In this document: positions 44,548 to 54,372 of the stretch, piece after piece | How positions within the stretch are numbered: position 1 is the first letter of the stretch | How the letters are laid out: every line of letters starts with the position of its first letter | The notes under the pieces: generated by a model | The model's input: only the letters and a program-made list of their open reading frames with translations | What the model was told of the DNA's origin: nothing | The model's database searches: none | Translations under genes and position numbers: made by a program | DNA from: Pseudomonadota bacterium | GTDB taxonomy: Bacteria > Pseudomonadota > Alphaproteobacteria > Sphingomonadales > Sphingomonadaceae | Assembly: GCA_039818985.1 (NCBI GenBank) | Contig: JBCBSU010000002.1 | Coordinates: 558,001-622,000, forward strand | Length of the DNA stretch: 64,000 bases | Direction of reading: 5' to 3'

Positions 44548-45258
44548 CTAACGCCGCATATAGCGGAAGTACCACACCTCATGCCCCTTGCGCCTGGCCT
44601 TGGCTTCATAGCGGGTTTCCGGCCATCCGCCCGGGCGATTGGCAAAATCCGCAGCACTGTCGCACAGCCATTTGAATTCCGATCGCTGCCGCATCACCAT
44701 CATGGCATGGCGCAGATAGATCGGATGATCAGTACCGAAACGAAACTCGCCGCCGAGCTGCAACTTTGCAGCAATGATATCGAGCGGCCCGTGATTCATC
44801 ATTCGTCGCTTGGCGTGGCGCGCCTTGGGCCATGGGTCGGGATGCAGCAGATAGACAAAGCGCAAGCTGGCATCGGGCAGCCGCTCAAGGGCGTCGAGAG
44901 CATTGCCCATATGCAGGCGGACATTTGTGAGATTGCCGTCGCGGATATGCTGCAAAGCGCCGACTACGCCGTTTACGAATGGCTCGGCACCGATAAAGCC
45001 ATGGTCAGGCAGCAAATCTGCGCGATAAGCCAGATGCTCACCAGCACCAAAGCCGATTTCGAAATGCAGCGCGCGATCATCGCCGAACAGTGTTTTTGCC
45101 GTTACCGGTCCGGTTTCGGGCAGTGAGAGGACCGGCAATAGCTCATCGACCAGCTTTTGCTGACCCACGCGCAGCTTGTGCCCCTGGCTGCGGCCGTAGA
45201 GACGGCGGATGCTGGCCGGGTCGCGCCGGGCCTCGGGGGTTTTGCTGCTGTCGGTCAT
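44548..45258 (-). CDS. trmB: tRNA (guanine-N7-)-methyltransferase
   Basis: A 236-residue SAM-dependent enzyme that makes m7G46 in tRNA. Motifs: HFEIGFGAGEHLAYRADLLPDHGFIGAEPF (SAM site), and LRFVYLLHPDPWPKARHAKRRMMNHGPLDIIA, the diagnostic DPWPK-x-RH-x-KRR block. Sits downstream of metK and the DUF418 gene on the same strand; metK-trmB linkage is common in this group. Confidence 0.94.
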   Translation of the reverse strand: MTDSSKTPEARRDPASIRRLYGRSQGHKLRVGQQKLVDELLPVLSLPETGPVTAKTLFGDDRALHFEIGFGAGEHLAYRADLLPDHGFIGAEPFVNGVVGALQHIRDGNLTNVRLHMGNALDALERLPDASLRFVYLLHPDPWPKARHAKRRMMNHGPLDIIAAKLQLGGEFRFGTDHPIYLRHAMMVMRQRSEFKWLCDSAADFANRPGGWPETRYEAKARRKGHEVWYFRYMRR

Positions 45259-45303
45259 TGCATTGCCGCATATGGCGAGATCGGCGGCAGCGCAAGGGTG
45301 CTG

Positions 45304-46569
45304 CTAGCGCGTTACGCCATGCCCGATGCTTCTGCGGACAAGGGCGCGCCACAGCCACTCCATCGGCCCCTGGCCGAAGCGTTGCAGCCATGGCCGCGAC
45401 CAGGCGAGGATCAGAATCATCATCGCCAGGGCAACTGCCATTGCACCGATGCGGCTGACGCTGCCGAACAGGCCGAGGCCGAAACCGAAAAACACGAAAC
45501 CCAGCACCAGGCTGGTCATCAGATAGTTGGTCAGTGCCATACGACCGGCGGCAATGACCCTGACGGTGAGTGGGGCGTCTATATTGTGCTGCACCAGCTG
45601 GATGAGCAACGCTGCCCAGCCGATTGCCAGCGACAGATCGAACGGCGCAGACCAGACCAGCGCATTGCCGGCCACCACCACGGCATGATAGCCGCTGACA
45701 ACGGTGCTATAGCCAAGTGCCGATAGAGGCAGCAGGCCAACCAGACCGGCCCATAGCATCGCTTTGGCATAGTCTCGCCTCTGCCATTGACCGCTCAGAA
45801 AGCCGGATTTGAGCAGCGCCATTCCGCTGAGCATCGCCGCCAATGTCGTCGGTAGCGCCGCAGCGACATAGCCGAATATGCCCGAAATATTGCCTGCCCG
45901 GTGCATGATGACGGATATATAGGGTCCGGCCTGACGGCCCAGTTCGCGCTCCAGCCGTGCAGGGTCGGCGCCGAACAGCGTCTCTGCCGGGGCCAGCCTC
46001 TCGGCGCGCGCCGGGGCTTCGCTGTCCCAGTAAAGCTCGAGCCAAGGCAGCGCATAATAGGCCCCTCCTGCGAGATGCAGCCCCATGCATATGACTGCCA
46101 GTGCTATCAGCCAGCGCACCGATAGACCGGCCAATAACGGCAATATGAGCCCGGCCACAGCATAGACGCGCAAAATATCATTATTGGCGAGCAGGATCGC
46201 ATGGGCGAGGCCGATAACCAGCAGCCAGAGCATACGCGCGACATGGCGGGAGAGTGTCGCGTCCGGCTTATCATGGCCCGGCAGCTTGCCCAGCATGATC
46301 AGCACACCGGCGCCGAACAGCATGGCGAAGAGATTGCGCATCTTGTCTTCGATCAGCACGAAGCTCAGCAGCCATACCGCCTGATTGGCCAAGTCCATAC
46401 CACCCCAGACGCGCGGGTTGAAATAGGCGATGGTCGGCATGGTGAAGAACAGCACATTCATCACGATGATACCGAGTATGGCGACGCCACGCAGCGCGTC
46501 GAGTTCAACAATACGTTGCGCCGGGGGTTGTGTTGGCCGTTCTGCAGGGAAGGGAGTGGGCTGTTGCAT
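45304..46569 (-). CDS. DUF418 domain membrane protein
   Basis: A 421-residue polytopic protein with about nine to ten hydrophobic segments. N-terminal RIVELDALRGVAILGIIVMNVLFFTMP is the acyltransferase-like start of the DUF405/DUF418 family, and MALTNYLMTSLVLGFVFFGFGLGLFG...RFGQGPMEWLWRAL is the DUF418 end. Function is not established. Lies between metK and trmB, within the same transcript direction. Confidence 0.88.
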   Translation of the reverse strand: MQQPTPFPAERPTQPPAQRIVELDALRGVAILGIIVMNVLFFTMPTIAYFNPRVWGGMDLANQAVWLLSFVLIEDKMRNLFAMLFGAGVLIMLGKLPGHDKPDATLSRHVARMLWLLVIGLAHAILLANNDILRVYAVAGLILPLLAGLSVRWLIALAVICMGLHLAGGAYYALPWLELYWDSEAPARAERLAPAETLFGADPARLERELGRQAGPYISVIMHRAGNISGIFGYVAAALPTTLAAMLSGMALLKSGFLSGQWQRRDYAKAMLWAGLVGLLPLSALGYSTVVSGYHAVVVAGNALVWSAPFDLSLAIGWAALLIQLVQHNIDAPLTVRVIAAGRMALTNYLMTSLVLGFVFFGFGLGLFGSVSRIGAMAVALAMMILILAWSRPWLQRFGQGPMEWLWRALVRRSIGHGVTR

Positions 46570-46601
46570 ATCCGGCCCTTTCCCCTTTCGTGCCGCTGTA
46601 C

Positions 46602-47825
46602 TTAGAGGGCCGCTTTCAGCTGATCAACCAGATCGGTCCGTTCCCATGGGAAAAGCGCGCCCTCGGGGGTGCGTCCGAAATGGCCATAGGCTGCCGATGC
46701 GCGATAAATTGGCGCATTCAGGCCCAGATGTTCTCGGATGCCGCGCGGCGTCAACCGCACCAGCGTTGGCAGCACTGCCTCCAGCTTGGCCTCGTCGACG
46801 CCGTCTGCCGCGGTGCCGTCGAGATCGACGTAAACGGAGAGCGGCTCGGCCACGCCGATGGCGTAGGAAAGCTGGATAGTGCAGCGCTTGGCCAGCCCTG
46901 CGGCAACCACATTCTTGGCCAGATAGCGGGTGATGTAAGCAGCCGAGCGGTCGACCTTTGTCGGGTCCTTACCGCTGAACGCACCGCCGCCATGGGGCGA
47001 GGCGCCGCCATAGGTATCGACGATGATCTTGCGTCCGGTCAATCCGGCATCGCCATCGGGGCCGCCAATCTCGAAGCGACCGGTCGGGTTGACGTGAATC
47101 GCGGTGTTCTCGGTGATGAAGCCGTCGGGCATGACTTTGGCGGCAACGGCAAGGACATGTTTGCGCAATTCGGCATATTTGGCCTCATTGCCCTCGCCCT
47201 TGTGGAAATAATATTCAGGCGCATGCTGGGTCGAGATCACCAGCGCCGTGCACTCGACCGGCTTGCCGTCGACATAGCGCAGGGTTACCTGGCTCTTGCT
47301 GTCGGGTTCGAGAAACGGCGCGGCCCCCGATTTGCGATCAGCCGCGAGTTGTTCGAGGATCTTGTGGCTGTAATCGAGTGTCGCCGGCATCAGGTCCGGG
47401 GTTTCGTCACAGGCATAGCCGAACATGATGCCCTGGTCGCCCGCGCCTTCATCCTTGTCTTCACCGGCATCAACGCCCTGGGCGATTTCCGCCGACTGAC
47501 CGTGCAGATGGTTTTCGAAGGTCAGTGTTTCCCAGTGAAAGCCATCCTGTTCATAGCCAATCTCTTTCACCGTCTGGCGCACGGCGTCTTCGATCTCCTG
47601 CTGGACACCGCCTTCCCATTCACCCTGGCTGTTCATGATGCCATTGCCGCGAATCTCGCCTGCCAGCACCACACGCTGGGTTGTGGTCAGCGTCTCGCAA
47701 GCCACGCGCGCCTCCGGATCCTTGGACAGGAACAGATCGACAATAGCGTCGGAAATCTGGTCGGAAACCTTGTCGGGATGGCCTTCAGAGACGGATTCGG
47801 AGGTGAAGAGATAGCTGTTGCGCAT
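46602..47825 (-). CDS. metK: S-adenosylmethionine synthetase
   Basis: A 407-residue enzyme making SAM from methionine and ATP. Signatures: [20 protein letters not shown] at the N-terminus, [17 protein letters not shown], and [20 protein letters not shown]. The product is used by trmB in the same run. Between metK and lnt lie only 72 bases; a weak GCCCG/CGGGC stem is there but no known SAM riboswitch consensus could be fitted. Confidence 0.96.
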   Translation of the reverse strand: MRNSYLFTSESVSEGHPDKVSDQISDAIVDLFLSKDPEARVACETLTTTQRVVLAGEIRGNGIMNSQGEWEGGVQQEIEDAVRQTVKEIGYEQDGFHWETLTFENHLHGQSAEIAQGVDAGEDKDEGAGDQGIMFGYACDETPDLMPATLDYSHKILEQLAADRKSGAAPFLEPDSKSQVTLRYVDGKPVECTALVISTQHAPEYYFHKGEGNEAKYAELRKHVLAVAAKVMPDGFITENTAIHVNPTGRFEIGGPDGDAGLTGRKIIVDTYGGASPHGGGAFSGKDPTKVDRSAAYITRYLAKNVVAAGLAKRCTIQLSYAIGVAEPLSVYVDLDGTAADGVDEAKLEAVLPTLVRLTPRGIREHLGLNAPIYRASAAYGHFGRTPEGALFPWERTDLVDQLKAAL

Positions 47826-47897
47826 CGATATGCCTGCCTTTCAAAGCCCGCCTTGCTGACGGGCAGAAAAGATATAAAGGAAACGTTATATGCGCCT

Positions 47898-49481
47898 TTA
47901 ACGATGGCGTCTGCGCAAGGCAACAGCGATCAGCAACAGCAGCAGCGAGAGTGATGCCGGAGCAATGTAACCGAGGCGGCTGAACAGCGTCGGTTCGCCC
48001 GCCGGCGGCAGCGCGGTATCGATGCGCCCTTCTTCGTGCCAGGCGATGCTGGCGCGCACCGCACCATGGCGGTCGATGACCGCCGAGATTCCGGTTGGCG
48101 TTGCCCGAATGACCGGCAGATTCTCCTCAATGGCGCGCAGCCGTGCCTGTTCGAGCTGCTGCGGCGGACCAAGGCGACCGAACCAGTCATCTGTGCTGGG
48201 GTTGAACATGAAGTCCGGACGGTCGTTGCGGTCAATGGTCTCGCCGGAAAAGATAATCTCGTAGCAAACCTGTATGCCAACTTTGCCGAATGGGCCGAGG
48301 TTCAGGCTGCGCGGTCCCGGGCCCGGTGTGTAGGGCACCGTGCCTTCGGTCAGCTTGTCGAGGCCCAATGGCCCGAGCAAGGATGCGAAAGGCAGATATT
48401 CGCCATAGGGCACGAGGTGAAACTTGTCATAGCTCGCTACCATGCGTCCCATCCCGTCAATCGCGAACACGCTGTTGCGTGCCGATTTGAGGCGTGGCCG
48501 GTCATCGAACTCGAATTTCACCCCGCCGGTAATCAGCAGGTCCTGCGGCCGTAACGGACTGGTGAACAGCGAACGCCAGGCGCGTGCTTCATTGGGCGCT
48601 GCGAAATATTCAGGATAGCCGTCCTCAAGCGGATCGTTGACCACGCCTTCGCTCCAGAACAGGATGCGCGGGCGCGGATCGTCCGGTGCAATATCGCGCG
48701 AAAGGCGCAGCAGCGATTCGCGGTTGCGCGCCAGCACGATGGGATCGGTCCAGTCGACATCCTGGCCGATATTGTTTTGCACCACGGTGAGGCGGATATC
48801 GGTGCCATAATCTGCAGGTTCGGCGAACGGCAATTTCCCGCTGAGCATCAGCCACGACCCTGTCCAGAGCAGCACCAGCGGCACAAAGATCGCCGTTCCG
48901 CTGCGCCATTGGCGTTGCAGCAACAGCCATAGCCCGCCAGCAGTCAGCACCAGCAGCGCCGACAGGCCATAGCTGCCGATCCAGCGCGCCGGCAAGGCGG
49001 CATCGACCATGGCGATACCGATCGGGTTCCAGGCAAAGCCGGTGAACAATATGGCGCGCAGCATTTCGGCAATCGCCCAGCAGCCTGCCATGGCGACAGT
49101 CAATGGCAATGGCCGGTCACCGCCGATCCACAATGCGCTGCGGATGGCAATGGCGGGATAGCAGGCGAGAAACGCGCTGAGCAGTGCCAGTGCCGGCCAG
49201 CCATACCAGACCGGCATCGCGTCCTGAAAATGGAAGGTCTCGGGAATCCATAACAGCATCACGAAGAAATGCCCGAGGCCAAAGGCGAAACCGATGCGCC
49301 AATAGGTGAGATTCGATGCTGCAGATGCCGGCATCCGGCTGAGCATATGCAGCAGCCCGATCAGCCCGGCAAGGGTCAGCGGCCAGACATGCCAGGGCGC
49401 AAAACCGAGAGCTGCCAGGGCACCAAGGGCAAGGGCTATCAAGGCGGGAAACCGGTTAAAGAACCGTATCACGGACTGCAT
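47898..49481 (-). CDS. lnt: Apolipoprotein N-acyltransferase
   Basis: A 527-residue inner-membrane enzyme adding the third acyl chain to lipoproteins. Six N-terminal hydrophobic segments precede a nitrilase-like domain with the Glu-Lys-Cys triad: Glu in ILFWSEGVVNDPL, Lys in VASYDKFHLVPYGEYLPF, Cys in VGIQVCYEIIF. The ATG at 49481 (MQSVIRFFNRFPALIAL) is chosen; the frame is open almost 300 codons further, but that part is antisense to the next gene and has no family similarity. With lspA in the same window, two of three lipoprotein maturation steps are covered. Confidence 0.93.
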   Translation of the reverse strand: MQSVIRFFNRFPALIALALGALAALGFAPWHVWPLTLAGLIGLLHMLSRMPASAASNLTYWRIGFAFGLGHFFVMLLWIPETFHFQDAMPVWYGWPALALLSAFLACYPAIAIRSALWIGGDRPLPLTVAMAGCWAIAEMLRAILFTGFAWNPIGIAMVDAALPARWIGSYGLSALLVLTAGGLWLLLQRQWRSGTAIFVPLVLLWTGSWLMLSGKLPFAEPADYGTDIRLTVVQNNIGQDVDWTDPIVLARNRESLLRLSRDIAPDDPRPRILFWSEGVVNDPLEDGYPEYFAAPNEARAWRSLFTSPLRPQDLLITGGVKFEFDDRPRLKSARNSVFAIDGMGRMVASYDKFHLVPYGEYLPFASLLGPLGLDKLTEGTVPYTPGPGPRSLNLGPFGKVGIQVCYEIIFSGETIDRNDRPDFMFNPSTDDWFGRLGPPQQLEQARLRAIEENLPVIRATPTGISAVIDRHGAVRASIAWHEEGRIDTALPPAGEPTLFSRLGYIAPASLSLLLLLIAVALRRRHR

Positions 49482-49598
49482 GGCTGTCGCTATGCCGCCA
49501 AAGCGAGCCGCTGGCAATCGGTTGTGGTGTTGCGATCCGGTGTTATGGCCATTCCATTTCACATGACATTCAGCTTGGGTGCCGATAGTGAGCAATCC

Positions 49599-50309
49599 AT
49601 GTTGCCTATCCAATTTGCCCTTACGCTCGCCCTGCCCCTCAGTCTGATGGCCCAGCCGGTGACCATTGAATCCTCTCCTGAGACCGATGACACAGAGGAG
49701 CCGCCGCCGCTGAGTCTGGAGCAGAAAGGCGATATACGCTGTGCCGCTGCCTTTGCCATCATCGCCGGGCAGCAGGAGCGTGGCGTTGCTTCGGCACTGG
49801 CCTATCCGGGCATGGAACCGCGCGGTCGGGAGTTTTTCATCGATCTTGGTGCAGCGCTGGTAGCCGATACCGGACGCAGCAAGGAAATGGTTCGCGCCCT
49901 TCTGGTCGAGCAGGTTGTGGCATTTCAGGATGCGGCCAAGCGAAGCAAGGATCCCGATTCGACCATAGATGCGGTCATGACGCCATGCCTGATGCGGCTC
50001 GATGCCGAAGTGCCGCCTCCGCCGCCGCCGAGTCTGCCGCAATGCGCCGCTATATTGTCGCTGGCCTATGATGAAGTCTTCGCCCGTGAAGGCCTGTCTT
50101 CGACAGCGAGAGACCTGAAAACCCTGGCAATGGTACTCGACAGCCGGGCGCGTGACAGCCTGCGCGCAGAGGGTAAGTCGGGGACCGAGATCGATGTGAC
50201 ACTGGGCACGCTCAAGGCCCAGATCGCGGCCGAGGCGGCGGCGCTGGAGGCCAAAGGCAAGAGCCCCAATCTCGACTATGAGACCTGTTTCGAGCTGGCA
50301 AAGCCATGA
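49599..50309 (+). CDS. Exported protein of unknown function
   Basis: A 236-residue protein from the ATG at 49599, giving a signal-like N-terminus (MLPIQFALTLALPLSLMAQP). Mature part is acidic and helical: two similar halves each begin with a cysteine-containing helix (LEQKGDIRCAAAFAIIAGQQERG and LPQCAAILSLAYDEVFAREG), separated by a proline run (VPPPPPPSLP). This suggests a duplicated ~90-residue unit. No family recognised. Other in-frame ATGs lie upstream. It overlaps the following VOC gene by four bases (ATGA). Confidence 0.65.
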   Translation: MLPIQFALTLALPLSLMAQPVTIESSPETDDTEEPPPLSLEQKGDIRCAAAFAIIAGQQERGVASALAYPGMEPRGREFFIDLGAALVADTGRSKEMVRALLVEQVVAFQDAAKRSKDPDSTIDAVMTPCLMRLDAEVPPPPPPSLPQCAAILSLAYDEVFAREGLSSTARDLKTLAMVLDSRARDSLRAEGKSGTEIDVTLGTLKAQIAAEAAALEAKGKSPNLDYETCFELAKP

Positions 50310-50746
50310 GTGATGGTAACCCGGTGCTACGCCCGTTTCATCTCGCCTTTCCGGTGCATGATCTGGGAGCCGCACGGCAATTTTATGTTGGTCTGCTGGG
50401 TTGCAGCGAAGGACGCTCTTCGGAAAGCTGGATCGATTTCAGCCTGTATGGGCACCAGATCGTTGCCCATCACGACCCTGCAATGGAGTCGGGCAATGGC
50501 GGCACCAATGCGGTCGATGGCGATGCAGTGCCGGTGTTCCATTTCGGGGTGATCCTGAAGCGCGCCGACTGGGATAGGCTGGTGCAGCGGCTCGATGCTG
50601 CCGGTATCGAGTATCTCATCAGGCCCCGGCTGCGTTTTGCCGGCCAGGCGGGCGAGCAGGGAACCTTCTTCATCACCGATCCAAGCGGTAATGGACTGGA
50701 ATTCAAATGCTTTGCCGATGATCGCCGGATTTTTGCGACAGACTGA
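50306..50746 (+). CDS. VOC family (glyoxalase-fold) protein
   Basis: A 146-residue single vicinal-oxygen-chelate domain pair: FHLAFPVHDLGAARQFYVGLLGC at the N-terminus with a metal-ligand His, and GEQGTFFITDPSGNGLEFKCF with the C-terminal Glu ligand. Metal ligands look intact. Reaction unknown; this subgroup is often annotated as dioxygenase-like. Coupled to the upstream exported protein. Confidence 0.87.
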   Translation: MSDGNPVLRPFHLAFPVHDLGAARQFYVGLLGCSEGRSSESWIDFSLYGHQIVAHHDPAMESGNGGTNAVDGDAVPVFHFGVILKRADWDRLVQRLDAAGIEYLIRPRLRFAGQAGEQGTFFITDPSGNGLEFKCFADDRRIFATD

Positions 50747-50767
50747 TGCCTCGCCACAAACGCCAGG

Positions 50768-51349
50768 TCAGAAAAGATAGCGCAGTGCGACAAAGCCACC
50801 GACAAACAGCACTCCGACCATAGTGGTTGCCAGTGCAAAATTGTTATCGATCCATGTTTTCATCGGCGGCCCGAAGCGTTTGAGCAATATGGCGACGACA
50901 AAGAAGCGCGCCGAGCGGGCGATAATGGATGCGCCGAGCAGCACATAGAGCGGCATTGCCGTCGCCCCTGCAGCGATGGTGATGACCTTGAACGGCAAAG
51001 GGGTGAAGCCGGCGAGCAATACAATGATCCAGCCCTGCTCGTTGAAATCAGACGAGAAGACGGCGAATTTCTCATTCAGTCCATAAAAGCCGAGTATCGG
51101 CTGGCCGACCGTTTCGAACAGGAAAAAGCCGATGGCATAGCCGAGCAACGCACCGGCCACAGAAGCCAGGGTACAGATAAAGGCATAGTATAGCGCACGG
51201 TCTGGTCTGGCGAGACACATGGGTGCCAGCATCACATCGGGCGGGATCGGGAAGAAGCTGGACTCGATGAAGCTGACCGCCGCGAGCCATCGCGGCGCTT
51301 GCTCATGCGCCGCCTTGTCGAGCGTCCATTGGTAGAGCCGTTTCAGCAT
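50768..51349 (-). CDS. YqaA/DedA-like membrane protein
   Basis: A 193-residue protein of the SNARE-associated/DedA superfamily, YqaA type. SFIESSFFPIPPDVMLAPMCLARP near the N-terminus is the family signature, followed by ALLGYAIGFFLFETVG and GWIIVLLAGFTPLPFKVITIAAGATAMPL. Relatives may act in lipid-carrier recycling, but for YqaA this is not shown. Converges with the VOC gene. Confidence 0.88.
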   Translation of the reverse strand: MLKRLYQWTLDKAAHEQAPRWLAAVSFIESSFFPIPPDVMLAPMCLARPDRALYYAFICTLASVAGALLGYAIGFFLFETVGQPILGFYGLNEKFAVFSSDFNEQGWIIVLLAGFTPLPFKVITIAAGATAMPLYVLLGASIIARSARFFVVAILLKRFGPPMKTWIDNNFALATTMVGVLFVGGFVALRYLF

Positions 51350-51382
51350 GGGGAAGTGCTTTCGCTCATTGGCTATAGGGGC

Positions 51383-52948
51383 TCAATGCCCGCCGGGTGC
51401 GCCGTGTATTTCTTCGGACAGCTCCGCCGGTGTCTCGCGCCCATGATCCGTGCCGGCGGTGCGATTGCCCTTCGCCAGCGCGAACACCACGCCGGATAGT
51501 GCGAGCAGGCCGACAAGGTTGGGGAAGGTCATTGCGGCATTGGAGATATCGCCGAGACGCCAGACCAGATCGAGATCCTGGAATGACGCAATAAAGATCA
51601 CCAGGCACCACACGATCCGCCAGATCATGTGCAGTATCTTCTCGCCTCTCATGCTCGAGCCCGGCACAAGGTCGTAAATATAGGTGATCGCCCGCTCGCC
51701 ATAATAGCTCCAGGTGAGCAACGTGGTGAACACGAACAGGATCAGCGCCAGCGAGGCGATAAATGTGCCGATGGGGATACTGCCCACAGTGAACGGGAAG
51801 GCTTGGGCAAAAGCACCCGAAGTCATCAGAAAGCCCTCCAGATCGGACTGCCATGCATGATCGACGGCAATCGTCGCGCCGGTGGCATCGATATGGGTGA
51901 AGTCGCCCTTCACTGTCAGGATCACCAGCGCCGTCATCGTGCAGATAATGATGGTGTCGATAAAGGTACCCATCATCGCGAACCGGCCCTGCATCGCCGG
52001 GTCATTGGTCTGGGCAACCGCATGGGCGATCGGAGTCGACCCCTGTCCCGCCTCATTGGAGAACAGCCCACGCGCCACGCCCCAGCGGATCGCCATGATC
52101 ATCGCCGCCCCGGCAAAGCCGCCAGTTGCCGCCTGTGGGTTGAAGGCCCCGTCGATGATCCAGCCAAAGGCTTGCGGAATGCTGCTGACGTTCAGGATCA
52201 GCGCGGTCAGCGCCATCAGGATATAGAGCACCGCCATGCTGGGGATAATTTTTTCCGCCACCGAACCGATGGATTTGATGCCGCCGATGATGACAATGAA
52301 CACCGCCGCTGCGACAATCAGGCCGCCTATCCACTCGTCAAGGCCGGTGAGTTCCTGGATCGAATCCGCCACCGAATTGGCCTGAATGCCATTGCCGGTC
52401 ACCAGGGCGGAAAACAGCGTACCGATGCAGAAGAACACCGCAAGCCAGGTCCATTTCGGGCCGAGGCCGATGGTGATGTAGCTCATCGGGCCACCGCGAT
52501 AAGTGCCCTCTTCGGTCTTTTCGCGGAACCGGATCGATAGCGCGCCCTCGGCAAAGGCCAGTGCCATGCCGACAAAGGCGGTAACCCACATCCAGAAGAT
52601 GGCACCGGGACCGCCCAGCGCGATGGCAGTGGCGACACCGGCCAGGTTGCCGGTGCCGACCTGGCCAGAAAGGGCGGTGGACAGAGCGGCAAAGGGGGAG
52701 ATTTCGCCGGCTCCGCCAGCGCTTTTGCGAAACAGGCCGGCAAAGGAGGAAACCAGCTGGCGGATCGGGAACAGTTTCAGCCCGATCATAAGATACAGCC
52801 CTGCCCCGAGCAGCATCAGCGCCATGGGCGGGAAGGGTATGACTTCCTGGCCATTCCAGGTGCCGACCCAGATAAAGTCCGATATGTTGGTGACCGGTTC
52901 GATCAGTCGCTCGGCAAAGCTCAGTTCTGCGTTATTGCTCGCACTCAC
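51383..52948 (-). CDS. Amino acid carrier, alanine/glycine:cation symporter (AGCS) family
   Basis: A 521-residue inner-membrane symporter with about ten hydrophobic segments. Typical stretches: LSGQVGTGNLAGVATAIALGGPGAIFWMWVTAFVGMALAFAEG and FSNEAGQGSTPIAHA. Imports alanine or glycine with sodium. The GTG at 52948 is chosen: GGGGAG precedes it and the protein starts SASNNAELSFAERL; the longer frame to 52999 begins in the spacer and has no ribosome-binding site. Confidence 0.9.
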   Translation of the reverse strand: MSASNNAELSFAERLIEPVTNISDFIWVGTWNGQEVIPFPPMALMLLGAGLYLMIGLKLFPIRQLVSSFAGLFRKSAGGAGEISPFAALSTALSGQVGTGNLAGVATAIALGGPGAIFWMWVTAFVGMALAFAEGALSIRFREKTEEGTYRGGPMSYITIGLGPKWTWLAVFFCIGTLFSALVTGNGIQANSVADSIQELTGLDEWIGGLIVAAAVFIVIIGGIKSIGSVAEKIIPSMAVLYILMALTALILNVSSIPQAFGWIIDGAFNPQAATGGFAGAAMIMAIRWGVARGLFSNEAGQGSTPIAHAVAQTNDPAMQGRFAMMGTFIDTIIICTMTALVILTVKGDFTHIDATGATIAVDHAWQSDLEGFLMTSGAFAQAFPFTVGSIPIGTFIASLALILFVFTTLLTWSYYGERAITYIYDLVPGSSMRGEKILHMIWRIVWCLVIFIASFQDLDLVWRLGDISNAAMTFPNLVGLLALSGVVFALAKGNRTAGTDHGRETPAELSEEIHGAPGGH

Positions 52949-53115
52949 CTTGTTTCTCTCCCCTGCGATGCGACCCGGGCATCGCGCAAAATTTGCCATT
53001 GCCTAACAGCAAAGTCGCGATTGGCAAGCATTTTGCCCGGTTTGCATCGGCTTGCTGCTTGTTTGGCAGCGCGCTTCATGACAGGGAAGAAAGTCACAGC
53101 AAGAGGAGCAGGGTC

Positions 53116-54198
53116 ATGAGTCAGAATATCGCCATCCATGTCGACAAGGCCGATATCAATCGCGCCACCATCAGCGAGCAGGCACTGCCCGACATTGGTG
53201 AAGGCCAGATTCTCTGCACCATTGAGACCTTTGCGATTACAGCGAACAATATCACCTACGCCGCTATGGGCGAGACTATGGGCTATTGGCGTTTCTTCCC
53301 TGCCGGAGATGACAGCCAGGGTATTGTGCCGGTCTGGGGCCATGCGCGGGTGAGTGTCTCGCAGCATCCCGACATATCCGAGGGCGAGCGGCTTTACGGC
53401 TATTGGCCAATGGCCAGCCATGTTGTGCTGACTCCCGCAGAAATAGGCAGGGGTGGATTCATGGACGCGGTCGAACACCGCCAGGGACTGGCCGATGTCT
53501 ATAATCGCTATCGCCGGCTGGCGAATGATCCGGCGCATGATGGTGATTTCGAAGGCGGCCGCGCCGTTTTCGAGCCGTTGTTCATGACCAGCTTCCTGAT
53601 CGAGGACCAGTTTCGCCGCAATGCATTTTACGGTGCCGGTGCAGCGATCCTCACCAGCGCCTCGTCGAAAACCGCGCTGGCGCTGGCGCATGTGCTGCGT
53701 GCTTCCAGCCCCGGTGTCACCCGCATCGGGCTGACCTCGCCGGGCAATGCCGACTTTGTCCAGCAGACCGGCCTGTATGATCAGGTGCTGCCCTATGATG
53801 AGCTGGAAAGCCTTGATTCGGGGCGCCCGGTGGTGACTGTCGATTTTGCCGGCAATGGCACGGTACTGAAGCGACTGCACAGCCATTGGCGCGACAATTT
53901 ACGCTATTCGATGCTGGTGGGCGCGACGCATGTCGATGCCCGTAGCGGCGCGAAAAATCTCGCCGGGCCGGAGCCGATGCTGTTTTTTGCGCCGACTGCG
54001 GCACAGGCGGTGATCGACGAACTCGGGCCAGCGGGCTTTGCCCAGGCGCTGGCGATACGCTGGAACGGCTTTGCCGAAAGCGCCAGCGATCTGATTACGC
54101 TGGAGACGCATCACGGGGCCGAGGCGGTGCGCGATGCCTATGTCGCAATGGTCGGCGGTGAAGTGAAGCCGGATATCGGCATCGTCGCCGGTTTCTGA
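53116..54198 (+). CDS. DUF2855 family protein
   Basis: A 360-residue protein matching DUF2855, a family related to medium-chain dehydrogenases: GQILCTIETFAITANNITYAAMGETMGYWRFFP, RLYGYWPMASHVVLTP, and ILTSASSKTALALAHVLRA followed by VVTVDFAGNGTVLKRLHSH, which mirror the MDR nucleotide-binding half without a clear GxGxxG. Start at 53116 has GAGGAG upstream; the longer frame lacks it. Function unknown. Confidence 0.83.
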   Translation: MSQNIAIHVDKADINRATISEQALPDIGEGQILCTIETFAITANNITYAAMGETMGYWRFFPAGDDSQGIVPVWGHARVSVSQHPDISEGERLYGYWPMASHVVLTPAEIGRGGFMDAVEHRQGLADVYNRYRRLANDPAHDGDFEGGRAVFEPLFMTSFLIEDQFRRNAFYGAGAAILTSASSKTALALAHVLRASSPGVTRIGLTSPGNADFVQQTGLYDQVLPYDELESLDSGRPVVTVDFAGNGTVLKRLHSHWRDNLRYSMLVGATHVDARSGAKNLAGPEPMLFFAPTAAQAVIDELGPAGFAQALAIRWNGFAESASDLITLETHHGAEAVRDAYVAMVGGEVKPDIGIVAGF

Positions 54199-54372
54199 GC
54201 GCTCGGGTCGCCGCTGCGCAATCGCCTTGCAGCAGTTATATTTGCGTTGAAATTCAAACGGTCATTGTCGCTGCGCCCCAAGCCAGTTAGATGGTTTAGC
54301 AATCAGGTCGCGCCGATTCCCGCCTTGCCCAAGTAGGGCGGAGCCAATGCTGGAATGGATGGGGAGTGCGTG

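Noticed and set aside
47826-47897. Possible SAM-responsive riboswitch ahead of metK.
   Set aside because: Only 72 bases, with a short GCCCG/CGGGC stem; I could not fit SAM-I, SAM-II or SAM/SAH consensus. A covariance-model scan would decide.
49482-50375. The lnt reading frame is open for 298 more codons upstream, suggesting an 825-residue protein.
   Set aside because: The extension is antisense to the exported protein and VOC genes, lacks family similarity, and Lnt normally starts at the MQSVIRFFNRF region.
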